Origin: Chelativorans salis
GTDB lineage: Bacteria; Pseudomonadota; Alphaproteobacteria; Rhizobiales; Rhizobiaceae
Length of the DNA: 64,000 nucleotides
Direction of reading: 5' to 3'
Assembly (NCBI RefSeq): GCF_025336525.1
Contig: NZ_JAOCZP010000010.1
Span: 105,876 to 169,875 of the forward strand
Shown here: positions 27,887 to 36,722 of the stretch, in pieces
Layout of the letters: each line of letters starts with the position of its first letter
Position numbering within the stretch: position 1 is the stretch's first letter
The notes under the pieces: model-generated
Database searches by the model: none
Told to the model about the DNA's origin: nothing
The model's input: only the letters and a program-made list of their open reading frames with translations
Program-made: the position numbers and the translations under genes

Positions 27887-28456
27887 ATGGTCGAGCACGA
27901 GAAGACGGGCATCGTCGACAAGGTCACCTGGTCGATCAGCCGGGTTAGCATGATCCTGCCCGCCGTCATCGTGGCCGTCATGTTCTGCGAAGTGGTGTTG
28001 CGGTATCTGTTCGCCAAACCCACGCTCTGGGCCAACGAATTGTCGCTGTGGATTGCCGGCGCCGTCTATCTGCTGGCTGGCCTTTATGCCATGCAGCAGC
28101 GAAGCCACATCCGCATCACATTGCTCTATGACGTCCTCCCGCGCTGGCTTCGCAAGACCTGCGACCTGGGAGCCCTTCTCTTCCTGCTGATTTTCGTCTT
28201 TGCTGTGATCTGGGGCGGGTTCGGCGAGGCATGGGTCAAGCTCAACCGATGGGAAACCTTCGGTACCGCGTGGGACCCGCCGATCCCGGCGACGCTGAAG
28301 CCGCTCATCCTCGTCGTTCTCGTGCTAACGGCCATCCAGGGGATTTCCAACCTGATCTACGACTGGAACCAGGATCCCGAGGAACACACGCCGCTCGACG
28401 AGATCGGTATCGACGTCGAGGCGATCAAGGAAGAAGCGGACAAGCCGCACGGCTGA
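27887..28456 (+). CDS. TRAP transporter small permease (DctQ)
   Basis: A 189-residue protein with four predicted membrane segments. The family motif EVVLRYLFAKPTLWANELSLWIAGAVYLLAG is present in the first third (shown in part). It ends with an acidic hydrophilic tail of about 30 residues. It lies 113 bases after the binding protein and 54 before the DctM gene. Confidence 0.92.
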   Translation: MVEHEKTGIVDKVTWSISRVSMILPAVIVAVMFCEVVLRYLFAKPTLWANELSLWIAGAVYLLAGLYAMQQRSHIRITLLYDVLPRWLRKTCDLGALLFLLIFVFAVIWGGFGEAWVKLNRWETFGTAWDPPIPATLKPLILVVLVLTAIQGISNLIYDWNQDPEEHTPLDEIGIDVEAIKEEADKPHG

Positions 28457-28510
28457 CGCACCATCTCAACATAGACAACCAGATTATAAGAACAACGGGG
28501 ACGGGGAACC

Positions 28511-30109
28511 ATGGATATCGGCGTCATCTCCTTGACCGTGCTCTTGGGCATGCTCGCGCTCTTGGCCATCGGCATGCCGCTTGGTTTCGCCTCGGGGTTC
28601 CTCGCCGTCGTCGTGATGGTGATGAAGTTCGGGCCCGACCTGCTCTTTTCGAATTTCGGCACGGGCCCGCTGAATATCCTGGCCCAGCGCATGTATGGGC
28701 TGTGCACCGACTACGTGCTGATCTCCGTACCGCTGTTCATCCTGATGGCGACGCTGCTGGAGCGCTCCGGCATAGCGCGAGACATGTATGACAGCCTCAC
28801 CCGCTGGCTGAACCGTACGCGCGGCGGCATCGCCATCGTAACCTCGATCATGGCCGTAGTGATGGCGGCCATGTCCGGCATCATCGGCGGCGAGGTCGTG
28901 CTGCTTGGCCTGATAGCTCTGCCGCAGATGCTGCGCCTCGGCTACAACCAGAACCTTGCCATCGGCACGATCTGCGCTTCGGGGTCCCTGGGAACCATGA
29001 TCCCGCCGTCGATCGTGCTCATCATGTATGGCTTGATCACCGAAACCTCGATTCAGGCCCTCTTTACCGGGGCCTTCGCGCCAGGCCTCATTCTGGCCGC
29101 TTGCTACATCATTTACATCGTCGTTCGTACGCGGCTGAACCCGTCCCTGGCGCCCTTGCCGGAGCCGAAGGACGACGACCTGCCGCCAGCGGAGAAATAT
29201 CGCGCCTTTGCCATCCTCATGGGCTGGTTCGTCGGTGTGTGGGGCGCCGGTGCGCTGGTGCATGCGGCGCTGATCGAGACACAGAACGCTTTCGGCTTGC
29301 TAAGACCCACCGATTACTTCCCCTACAGCGGGTCGCAATTGTTGTTCTACGGTGCGCTTGCAGTCGCCGGGCTCTTCCTTCCCACTCTGATGTTCGGCGT
29401 GGTGAGGGCCAAGATAACATGGGCCATGTCGAAGGGTCTGGTTGCGCCGCTGGTCGTCGTCTTTGTGGTGCTCGGCTCCATCTATGGCGGCGTGACCGGC
29501 ATCACCGAGGCCGCCGGGATGGGTACGATCGCGGTCCTGACGCTTATCATCATCCGGAAAGAGTTTTCCGTCACACTGGTCCGTGACGCCCTGACGCGCA
29601 CCTTCAGGTCGACCGGTACGATCATCTGGGTGACGTTCGGCGCGACGGCACTGGCCGGCGCCTATACGATCGCCGGCGGGCCAACCTATGTGGCCAACCT
29701 GATCGTCGGCGCGGAACTGCCGACGCTTGGCATCCTACTGGTCATGATGGTCATCTTCCTGTTTCTCGGGGCGTTCATGGACTGGGTGGGCATCGTGCTG
29801 CTTGTGATGCCGGTCTTCCTGCCCATCGTGCTGAAGCTGCCGCCAGAGGAAATCGGCCTGTTCGGCCCGCTTGCCGACGCGCGCTCCTATGTGCCGGTCT
29901 GGTTCGGCATCCTGTTCTGCGTGAACATGCAGGTGTCTTTCCTGTCGCCGCCTTTCGGGCCTGCCGCCTTCTACCTGAAATCCGTGGCGCCGCCGCACAT
30001 CACGCTGCCCGACATCTTTCGAGGGTTCCTGCCCTTCATCGCCATCCAGATTCTGATATTGATGCTGGTGCTTTTCTTCCCGGAATTGACGATGCTCTTC
30101 CGGCGGTAG
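28511..30109 (+). CDS. TRAP transporter large permease (DctM), long form
   Basis: A 532-residue DctM protein with about 12-14 membrane segments, about 100 residues longer than the usual 425. The extra length is a charged loop and two added membrane segments near residues 210-310 (region from EPKDDDLPPAEKYR to the GALAVAGLFLPT segment). Core motifs are MSGIIGGEVVLLGLIALPQM, GTMIPPSIVLIMYGLITETS and MDWVGIVLLVMPVFLPIV. This matches the enlarged DctM of the sialic/keto-acid TRAP class and is not a fusion with DctQ, which is separate here. Confidence 0.94.
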   Translation: MDIGVISLTVLLGMLALLAIGMPLGFASGFLAVVVMVMKFGPDLLFSNFGTGPLNILAQRMYGLCTDYVLISVPLFILMATLLERSGIARDMYDSLTRWLNRTRGGIAIVTSIMAVVMAAMSGIIGGEVVLLGLIALPQMLRLGYNQNLAIGTICASGSLGTMIPPSIVLIMYGLITETSIQALFTGAFAPGLILAACYIIYIVVRTRLNPSLAPLPEPKDDDLPPAEKYRAFAILMGWFVGVWGAGALVHAALIETQNAFGLLRPTDYFPYSGSQLLFYGALAVAGLFLPTLMFGVVRAKITWAMSKGLVAPLVVVFVVLGSIYGGVTGITEAAGMGTIAVLTLIIIRKEFSVTLVRDALTRTFRSTGTIIWVTFGATALAGAYTIAGGPTYVANLIVGAELPTLGILLVMMVIFLFLGAFMDWVGIVLLVMPVFLPIVLKLPPEEIGLFGPLADARSYVPVWFGILFCVNMQVSFLSPPFGPAAFYLKSVAPPHITLPDIFRGFLPFIAIQILILMLVLFFPELTMLFRR

Positions 30110-30225
30110 CACCGGATGGTAAGCCGCCGTGGCCGACGGTCCCGGCGGCGCGCATGTTTGGGATTGTCGGCGCCTATCTTTCGCAAGGGCGCCATCGTAC
30201 CGCCGACGAGTAGAGGAGACACGAG

Positions 30226-31119
30226 ATGAGCAAGCCGGATATCGGTTTTATCGGACTGGGGCTGATGGGCTCGGCAATGGTGCAGCGCCTCCTGGACTGC
30301 GGTTACGGCATGAGCGTGCTTGGCAATCGCAACAGAGCGGGGGTGGAGGCTGCGGTTTCGCGCGGGGCATCGGAAGCCGCCAACGGGCGGGAGCTAGCAG
30401 CGGCAAGCGACATCGTGATGCTGTGCATGGATACGTCCGCTTCCGTCGAGGCGCGGATGTTCGGCGAAGACGGTGTTATCACCGGGTTGAAGCCGGGAGC
30501 GGTCGCCATCGATTTCGGGACCTCGCTGCCGGCTTCGACGCGACGCATCGGCGAGGCGGTGGCTGCCGCCGGCGCAACCTATATGGATGCGCCGCTCGGC
30601 CGCACACCGGCCCATGGCCGCGAGGGCAAGCTCAACATCATGTGCGCCGGCGACGAGGCCACCTTCCAGCGCATCCGGCCGGTGCTGGACGATCTGGGTG
30701 AGAATGTTTTTCATCTCGGGGCGCTGGGCTCGGGCCACACGATCAAGCTCATCAACAACTTCTACGCAATGACGACGGCTGCCGCGATGGCGGAGGCCTT
30801 TGCCATGTCGGACCGGACGGGCGTGTCCCGTCAGGCACTCTACGACGTGCTCTCGGCCGGCCCGAACAAGTCCGGCATGATGGACTTCATGAAGGCCTAT
30901 GCGGTGGATGGCGATCCCAAGCAGCTCGCCTTTGCCGTGCGCAACGCAAAGAAGGACGTCGGCTACTACGCCGCCATGGCGGAGGATAGCGGCGGGGTCT
31001 CCATCATGTCCGGTTCGACCAAGCTTGCGCTCAACCTTGCCGCCGGCGGTGCCTTCGGCGAGCGGATGGTGCCGGAGCTCGTCGACTTCTTTTCCTCCCT
31101 TACGCGCCAGGACGGCTGA
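30226..31119 (+). CDS. NAD-dependent oxidoreductase, 3-hydroxyisobutyrate dehydrogenase family
   Basis: A 297-residue beta-hydroxyacid dehydrogenase. The N-terminal Rossmann motif is IGFIGLGLMGSAMVQRLL, the substrate-binding region DAPLGRTPAHGREGKL, and the catalytic lysine lies in GHTIKLINNFYA. Enzymes of this family oxidise 3-hydroxyacids such as tartronate semialdehyde precursors, 3-hydroxyisobutyrate or sugar-acid derivatives. It follows the TRAP importer after 116 bases, with a good ribosome site (GAGGAGA), and likely acts on the imported acid. Confidence 0.92.
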   Translation: MSKPDIGFIGLGLMGSAMVQRLLDCGYGMSVLGNRNRAGVEAAVSRGASEAANGRELAAASDIVMLCMDTSASVEARMFGEDGVITGLKPGAVAIDFGTSLPASTRRIGEAVAAAGATYMDAPLGRTPAHGREGKLNIMCAGDEATFQRIRPVLDDLGENVFHLGALGSGHTIKLINNFYAMTTAAAMAEAFAMSDRTGVSRQALYDVLSAGPNKSGMMDFMKAYAVDGDPKQLAFAVRNAKKDVGYYAAMAEDSGGVSIMSGSTKLALNLAAGGAFGERMVPELVDFFSSLTRQDG

Positions 31120-31152
31120 CGCGCGACCCTTCCGCCGGGAGATCCTGCCCTT

Positions 31153-32100
31153 ATGGCCGGTACAGCCGCACGCCCGATCGAAGACAGGCCAATGCTCGGC
31201 ATCGTCCTGATGCTGTTCACTTATTTTCTCTTCTCGTGCGTGGACGTGTCAGCCAAATGGTTGGCGCTTGCGGGCCTGCCGGCGGCCCAGCTCGCCTTCA
31301 TGCGCTATTTCTGCCATGTGGTTATCTCCGTCGGTCTGATTGCGCGGGAGGGCATTTCACCTTCCCGGTTCGGGACGGATCGCGCGGGGCTCGTTCTGTT
31401 GCGCTCGGTCCTTCTCATGGGCTGCACCGTCCTCAACTTCATCGCCGTGCGCTACCTGCCGCTGACGCTGACATCGACCATCATGTTCTCCTCGCCGATC
31501 ATCATCTGTGCGCTGTCCGGCCCGTTCCTGGGCGAGAAGGTGGGTGTGTGGCGGTGGTCAGCCATCATCGCCGGCTTCGGCGGCATCCTGATTGCCATCC
31601 GGCCATTTGACGCCGGCTTCCACTGGGCGGTGTTCCTGTCGCTTGGCAATGCACTGGCCTTCGCTGTCTATGCGCTGATCACGCGCAAGCTTTCGGGCAA
31701 GGTGTCGTCGGACACGATGCAGCTTTACAGCGGATTGGTGGGTGCGGTGCTGCTTGCGCCCTTCGCTCTTGCCGCATGGCAAAATCCCGCCACACCGCTC
31801 GATTGGACACTGATGGTCGGGCTCGGCGTGCTCGGGTGGCTCGGCCATGAGATGCTGACACGTGCGCACGGCTACGCGGCGGCCAGTGCGCTGACGCCGT
31901 TCTCCTATGTCTTCATCATCTATCTGGGGACCTGGAGCTACATTGTCTTCGGCGATCTGCCGGACCGCTGGACGGTCCTCGGCGCGCTTATCATCACGGC
32001 GGCCGGCATGACCATTTGGCTGCGTGAGCGCTGGTTGGCGAAAAGTGAACCGGGCCGGCTGGTGCGGCACCCGGCTGCCGAGACTGGCCGTCCGGCCTGA
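31153..32100 (+). CDS. DMT-superfamily (EamA) membrane transporter
   Basis: A 315-residue membrane protein with ten predicted segments in two EamA repeats (about residues 14-150 and 160-300). The first repeat begins LMLFTYFLFSCVDVSAKWLA, the second HWAVFLSLGNALAFAVYALI. Such carriers export or exchange metabolites. It follows the dehydrogenase after 33 bases and may end the operon. Its basic C-terminal tail is typical. Confidence 0.92.
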   Translation: MAGTAARPIEDRPMLGIVLMLFTYFLFSCVDVSAKWLALAGLPAAQLAFMRYFCHVVISVGLIAREGISPSRFGTDRAGLVLLRSVLLMGCTVLNFIAVRYLPLTLTSTIMFSSPIIICALSGPFLGEKVGVWRWSAIIAGFGGILIAIRPFDAGFHWAVFLSLGNALAFAVYALITRKLSGKVSSDTMQLYSGLVGAVLLAPFALAAWQNPATPLDWTLMVGLGVLGWLGHEMLTRAHGYAAASALTPFSYVFIIYLGTWSYIVFGDLPDRWTVLGALIITAAGMTIWLRERWLAKSEPGRLVRHPAAETGRPA

Positions 32101-32130
32101 AGCGCTGCCGCCGCTGGTAGCTTATGCATT

Positions 32131-32156
32131 CTTATGCGTGAGGCTTATGCGTGAGG
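32131..32156 (+). repeat. 13-bp tandem repeat, two copies
   Basis: CTTATGCGTGAGG is repeated exactly in tandem between two convergent genes, with a third partial copy just upstream. The sequence from 32149 to 32176 can also fold into an imperfect GC-rich hairpin, possibly a terminator without a T run. Confidence 0.7.
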
Positions 32157-32178
32157 CGAGGGTGGTCGGCCTCGCGCC

Positions 32179-33231
32179 TCATGCGCGCTTCTTCAGAGTT
32201 GCGTAGATAACGTTGCGGTTTGAGCCGAAGTGTACGGAAGCTTCGACGGTGTTGCGGTCGACACTCGCGTTGATGATTTTCCACATGTCTGCTTCCGAAC
32301 GCAGCAGCAACGCCCAATTCATGAACGTCTCCATATAGCCGTCGACGCTAATTTCATCGGCGAAGTTCGCAAATAGGAACACACCGTTCGGCTTCAGCAT
32401 TCGAAGGCAGGTTTGCGTGAGCCGCACTGCAACCTTGTGGGAAAGGTAGTCGTAAAGTCCCGCCGCATAGACGAAGTCGAACCGGCCAAGACCGTAGGCG
32501 TCGGCCAGCAGTCCCCGCACCGAGCCTTCGACCGCTTCCACGGATGTCGCCTCGAAGTCGCGTGCAAGCGAGCCGACACTCATCGGGTCCTGGTCGAGGG
32601 CGACCCAGCGACTGATGCGCCCCTCCCGAAGGGATCTTGAGTGCTCCGCCTCACGCAGATGGCCGCAGGCGACCGTCAGGATCTCCGTCTCCTTGCCCCT
32701 GGCGGTTGCGATCTCGTCCACCTGTTTTGCCAAGAGGTCGCGACGTTCCCGCACGGCGACCGACGACGAGGCGTCGTAGGTGTACCGATAGAGCGCACGG
32801 CCAAGGGGAGAGGCCTTTGCGACCGCTGCGGACACACTGGGATGGCCGTATATGAAATCAAGCAGTTGCGCGTCCCCCGAATAGCCCCTGGGCTTTTTAA
32901 AGGACCAACGCGTAAACGGATCCTGCAGAAAGAACTCGGAGACCGGATGGTTTTGCGCGATCGGGATCAGGGCTTGCCAAACACCATTTCGATAACTGCG
33001 GCGCATGTGGTGGAGTTCTATGGCAGTTCGATCAATCACCTGGGATGGGTCTCGACCGTTTTCCAGCTGCTGCTTGGCGATGTTCAGCACCAGCGCCAGT
33101 CGTGCTCGAGCATGTGCAAACTGTTCGGCGGAAGGCTTGCCCACCCCCGAACCGACTTCGGTCGCAATCGCTTCGGGGGTGATGAGACTCTCCCCATCGA
33201 ACGCCGTCCCGCTCATATTCTTGTACCCCAT
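32179..33231 (-). CDS. class I SAM-dependent methyltransferase
   Basis: A 350-residue protein. The C-terminal two thirds form a class I methyltransferase: TVACGHLREAEHS (glycine-poor motif I), VALDQDPMSV (motif II) and DFVYAAGLYDYLS. The N-terminal third has the signature DPFTRWSFKKPRGYSGDAQLLDFIYG, seen in a family that includes PhcB-like enzymes making fatty-acid methyl ester signals; that link is only by resemblance. A start at Met6 (33216) is also possible. It is divergent from the GGDEF-EAL gene, and a 20-base palindrome abuts its start, so signal-dependent control is plausible. Confidence 0.8.
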   Translation of the reverse strand: MGYKNMSGTAFDGESLITPEAIATEVGSGVGKPSAEQFAHARARLALVLNIAKQQLENGRDPSQVIDRTAIELHHMRRSYRNGVWQALIPIAQNHPVSEFFLQDPFTRWSFKKPRGYSGDAQLLDFIYGHPSVSAAVAKASPLGRALYRYTYDASSSVAVRERRDLLAKQVDEIATARGKETEILTVACGHLREAEHSRSLREGRISRWVALDQDPMSVGSLARDFEATSVEAVEGSVRGLLADAYGLGRFDFVYAAGLYDYLSHKVAVRLTQTCLRMLKPNGVFLFANFADEISVDGYMETFMNWALLLRSEADMWKIINASVDRNTVEASVHFGSNRNVIYATLKKRA

Positions 33232-33251
33232 TGGTTAATGTGCATTAACCA
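33232..33251. promoter_or_regulatory. 20-base palindrome at the methyltransferase start
   Basis: TGGTTAATGTGCATTAACCA has perfect 8-bp arms around GTGC, and touches the first codon of the methyltransferase gene. It contains TTAACCAT (33245-33252), the rhizobial CtrA half-site. Its length is also that of a lux-type box. It is probably a repressor or activator site for the divergent pair. Confidence 0.5.
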
Positions 33252-33444
33252 TATACCGATGGACGAGAGCAATTGCCAACCGAGGATAGACAAGCATGAC
33301 GCGCGGCCGGTCGTCTCAGCTTGGTCAGCCAGACCTCAACAACTTTAGAAAAAGTCGAAGCGTTTCACCCAGTATTTTGTAAGCTGGCCGGGTTATCGTG
33401 TCTGTTCGGGCCCGCGCAGAAGGCTCCAACCGGCAGGGCGGGGT

Positions 33445-35469
33445 GTGGAATTTTCCGTATCTGAGCGTCATTTGATGGATGAGTGGGCGACGCAAGAGTT
33501 GACCGATCCGCTCGACAAGCGTGCACGGCAGCAATGGGAGAGCCTGCCTACGGGAGAGCTCCGCGCACTCTATCGAGAGCAAGACGAGAGCCGGCGAAGG
33601 ACGACGGCCAGGCATGGCCTTTGGCTGGGGGTGGTAGTCTACCTGCTTTATTCGATCACCGACATATTGCTCATTCCCGATGTTGCAATCCACACAATCG
33701 CCGCGCGTATTACGGTTGCAGCGGCAGTGCTCATCTTGATTGAAGCCCTCGTCCACACGAAAGCCAGCCCAGATTCGCTCGACCTGGCCTGCGCCGCTGC
33801 CCTGCTCGCCGGCTTTCTCGGTTGGCTTGGCCCTGCAATGATGACAGAGCGGGTTGAAAGCCTTTCATATTACATGGTGTTCGGTACCATATTCATGATG
33901 GGCGCCAACCTGTTCTTCAGCCTCCGCTTCGTCCTTTCGGTGGTCACGTCCGGCGCGATTCTCGTGGGCTCGTTGCTCGCTCTGACGCTGTTTCCAGTGG
34001 ATGCCTCGTACCAGATCGCGCTCGGAACGTTTTACATCTCCTGCTTCATCTTCACTTCCTTCGTGAACTGGAAGCTCAACCAGGAGCGGTACAACGTCTT
34101 CCTGAATGCCGTGGAAGCGAAGCTTCAGCACGAAGAGGCGACCGAACGGGGCGAGGCTCTTCTGAGGCTATCGAGGACTGATCCGCTGACTGGTTTGGAC
34201 AATCGCCGAGCCATCGAGGAGAAGCTGCGGCATCGCTGGTTCGAGTGGCGCGCCTTCGGGAGAGGATTTGCGGCGATCCTCATCGACGTCGACTTCTTCA
34301 AGAAGTTCAACGACCACTACGGACATCAGGAAGGTGACCGCTGCCTGTCGGTGGTGGCGCAGGCTCTCGGCCAGACTGCGGCACGATACAACGCCTCCAT
34401 CGGACGCTACGGTGGTGAAGAGTTTATCGTCTTGGCGGGCATCGATGAACAAAATCAGGTCGCACATCTTGCCGAGGAGATCCGCCGCACTGTCGAAACT
34501 CTGGCATTGCCACATGAGAAACGACCGGACCGGCCCTTTGTTACCGCAAGCGTTGGCGCGTCCTTCACCAGAAGCGGGGACGGTACGAAGCTGGAAAAGA
34601 TCATCCACGAGGCTGACAGAGCCTTGTATCTGGCCAAAGGAAACGGTCGCAATTGCGTTCGGCTGTTCGATCCGGACGATCCTGAGAGCGACGAGGAAGG
34701 CGAAGACATAGCGACTTTGCTTAAGATCGCGATCGAACAGAATCTCATCTCCCTAGTATACCAACCAATTCAGGACCTCGCGACTGGCCGGATCGAGGCT
34801 GTCGAGGCCCTCATGCGGCTGAGAACCATCGATGGGAAATCCATTGCTCCGAGACAGTTTATTCCCGTCGCGGAGCGAACCGGCGCCATTGCGGAACTCG
34901 GAGAATGGGCCTTACGCACCGCCTGCCGGGAGCTCCTGGAGGAACTCCAGGTGCCCACTATCAGCGTCAACGTCTCGCCGATCCAACTGAACTTGCCGGG
35001 CTTCGCTGCGTCCGTGGCGGCCATTCTGGATGAGACCGGTGTGTCCGGCAGCAGACTCACCTTCGAAATAACGGAAGGGGTGGAGATGACGATCCGCGAT
35101 GACGTCATTGACTGCGTGAGTGAGCTGAAGCGGCTGGGCATCCGGTTCTGGCTCGACGACTTCGGGACGGGTTTCGCGGGACTCTCATGGCTGCGGCTGA
35201 TCGACTTCGATACGGTGAAAATCGATCAGTCATTCCTTCACGATGCACGCGGAGAAGCAATGCTTCAGGACATCGCCGGCCTTGTTCGCAACCGCGGCTC
35301 AAAGGTGTTGGTGGAAGGCGTGGAAAACCGGGATCAGTTGGCGCTCTTGCGCTCCCTGGGCATCGACCTGGCTCAGGGCTTCCATTTGGGGCGCCCGGAT
35401 TCCGCACTGCGCTCGCGACCAAACCTGACCATATGGGAAGATGCGCAGCCTATCTTGCGTATCGTGTGA
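33445..35469 (+). CDS. membrane diguanylate cyclase/phosphodiesterase (GGDEF-EAL)
   Basis: A 674-residue membrane protein that makes or breaks cyclic di-GMP. Residues about 55-215 hold six predicted membrane segments. The GGDEF domain (about 235-405) has the active-site variant GGEEF at 323-327 and lacks an RxxD inhibitory site in front of it. The EAL domain (about 435-665) has EAL at 454-456 and catalytic NVSPIQL, EITEG, LDDFGTG, KIDQSF and VEGVEN, so both halves look active. It starts at GTG 33445 or a nearby codon. It is divergent from the methyltransferase gene. Confidence 0.94.
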   Translation: MEFSVSERHLMDEWATQELTDPLDKRARQQWESLPTGELRALYREQDESRRRTTARHGLWLGVVVYLLYSITDILLIPDVAIHTIAARITVAAAVLILIEALVHTKASPDSLDLACAAALLAGFLGWLGPAMMTERVESLSYYMVFGTIFMMGANLFFSLRFVLSVVTSGAILVGSLLALTLFPVDASYQIALGTFYISCFIFTSFVNWKLNQERYNVFLNAVEAKLQHEEATERGEALLRLSRTDPLTGLDNRRAIEEKLRHRWFEWRAFGRGFAAILIDVDFFKKFNDHYGHQEGDRCLSVVAQALGQTAARYNASIGRYGGEEFIVLAGIDEQNQVAHLAEEIRRTVETLALPHEKRPDRPFVTASVGASFTRSGDGTKLEKIIHEADRALYLAKGNGRNCVRLFDPDDPESDEEGEDIATLLKIAIEQNLISLVYQPIQDLATGRIEAVEALMRLRTIDGKSIAPRQFIPVAERTGAIAELGEWALRTACRELLEELQVPTISVNVSPIQLNLPGFAASVAAILDETGVSGSRLTFEITEGVEMTIRDDVIDCVSELKRLGIRFWLDDFGTGFAGLSWLRLIDFDTVKIDQSFLHDARGEAMLQDIAGLVRNRGSKVLVEGVENRDQLALLRSLGIDLAQGFHLGRPDSALRSRPNLTIWEDAQPILRIV

Positions 35470-35509
35470 TCGAGGCACCTTACGAAGGGTCTAGTCGCTG
35501 TCGAAGCGG

Positions 35510-36175
35510 TCATTCAGGTTGAGGAAGGCCTTGGTCGAGGATCACCGCGCTGATGGGATCGACTGCTTCTGGCTGCGCGTTGTAGGAAAGCGCGCTTTGT
35601 TGTGTAGCGGATTGGGATTTGGGAGCGGCGGCGGCAATCTTCTCGACCGGAGGCGGGGCCATCGGCTGCGTTACCAGGCGCCTGCTTCGTTTCTCATAGA
35701 ACGCGTTGCCGCCGGCAACGAGCACATAATGCATGTTCTTGTAAGGGAACGTTAGCCCCGCAGTGTGGAAGAACATAGATTTCCGTACTCCGGGATGCCG
35801 CTCGCCCTTGAGCACCGCGTCGGCAGCACTTTGCACATCCGGCAACGCCTTCGAATTCATCGGACGGGAAAGCACGCCAGGCGCGAACTGCCCCTTTTGT
35901 CCCACGACGCCGCAGATCGTATCGGGATATTCCTCGGAATCGACACGGTTCATGACCACCGTGCCGACAGCCACCAGTCCGTCACGGCTCGACCTGTTGG
36001 ACTCGAAGAACATGGCTCGCTCCAGGCACTTCCGGTCCTTCTGTGTATAGGCGTGAGACTTTGTGCCGATGGACGATGTAGCGATGCCATCAACGCTCTG
36101 CGCGCACCCCCCAAGCACCAAGAGCGACGTGATAAGGCTTGGAACAAGCGGCGTCTTCGATCCCCCGGCAATCAT
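35510..36175 (-). CDS. cell wall hydrolase, SleB family lipoprotein
   Basis: A 221-residue lipoprotein with lipobox LGGC (Cys24). The SleB/hydrolase_2 domain spans about residues 45-150, with CLERAMFFESNRSSRDGLVAVG, VVMNRVDSEEYPDTICGVVGQ and GQFAPGV; the glutamate in FFES is the likely catalytic acid. It cleaves peptidoglycan in the periplasm. The proline-rich tail after 170 is low complexity. It converges on the GGDEF-EAL gene with a 40-base gap. Confidence 0.9.
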   Translation of the reverse strand: MIAGGSKTPLVPSLITSLLVLGGCAQSVDGIATSSIGTKSHAYTQKDRKCLERAMFFESNRSSRDGLVAVGTVVMNRVDSEEYPDTICGVVGQKGQFAPGVLSRPMNSKALPDVQSAADAVLKGERHPGVRKSMFFHTAGLTFPYKNMHYVLVAGGNAFYEKRSRRLVTQPMAPPPVEKIAAAAPKSQSATQQSALSYNAQPEAVDPISAVILDQGLPQPE

Positions 36176-36287
36176 GAAATACTTCTCATTACCACTCCAG
36201 CGACCGTTGCGGCCGCGGCAAGAATGAGAAAATTAACGGCGAAAAGATGACGACCGCTATGGCCGGCCTACCATAGGGTGCGGAACC

Positions 36288-36620
36288 TCACCTGCCTGCC
36301 GGCAGTGTGATCAACGCGACCGCTATCAGCGCCAGCACGATACCGGCACCCTGCAAGGCGGAAACGCGCTCGCCGAAAACCGCCAGCGCCAACAGGTTTA
36401 TGGCCAGCAGTTGGGCGATCGCCGAAAGGCTGAAAGCGATGCCCATGCCGAGGTCCCGCACCAGCCTCAACATGAGGAGATTGCCGAAGGTATAGAGCGC
36501 CAGGGTCAAGAAGAGCCAGACCCAGGCGCCGCCCGAAGTCGCCCAGGACTTGGCTGCGCTTGCCGCGGCGATGAAGGACACAGTCGCAGTCAGCAGAAGT
36601 GTGATGTTCGTCGACGTCAC
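36288..36620 (-). CDS. small SMR-like four-helix membrane protein
   Basis: A 110-residue protein with four predicted membrane segments and the size of SMR multidrug exporters. The C-terminal half (LAVFGERVSALQGAGIVLALIAVALI) is typical. The conserved membrane glutamate of EmrE is missing in the first helix, so drug-proton exchange in the standard form is unlikely; it may be a half of a heterodimer or an EamA-like half protein. The GTG at 36620 was chosen because GGGAG stands five bases before it and it gives exactly the SMR length; the TTG at 36647 is weaker. Confidence 0.75.
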   Translation of the reverse strand: MTSTNITLLLTATVSFIAAASAAKSWATSGGAWVWLFLTLALYTFGNLLMLRLVRDLGMGIAFSLSAIAQLLAINLLALAVFGERVSALQGAGIVLALIAVALITLPAGR

Positions 36621-36722
36621 GAAAACTCCCGGTAATCCCGCCGACAAACCGCAGCCATCGCCGAAAGTTCCCGGCGCGGCTAACGGAGCGGAAGCTTCAC
36701 CTGTCCTGCTCTGGTTTCATTC

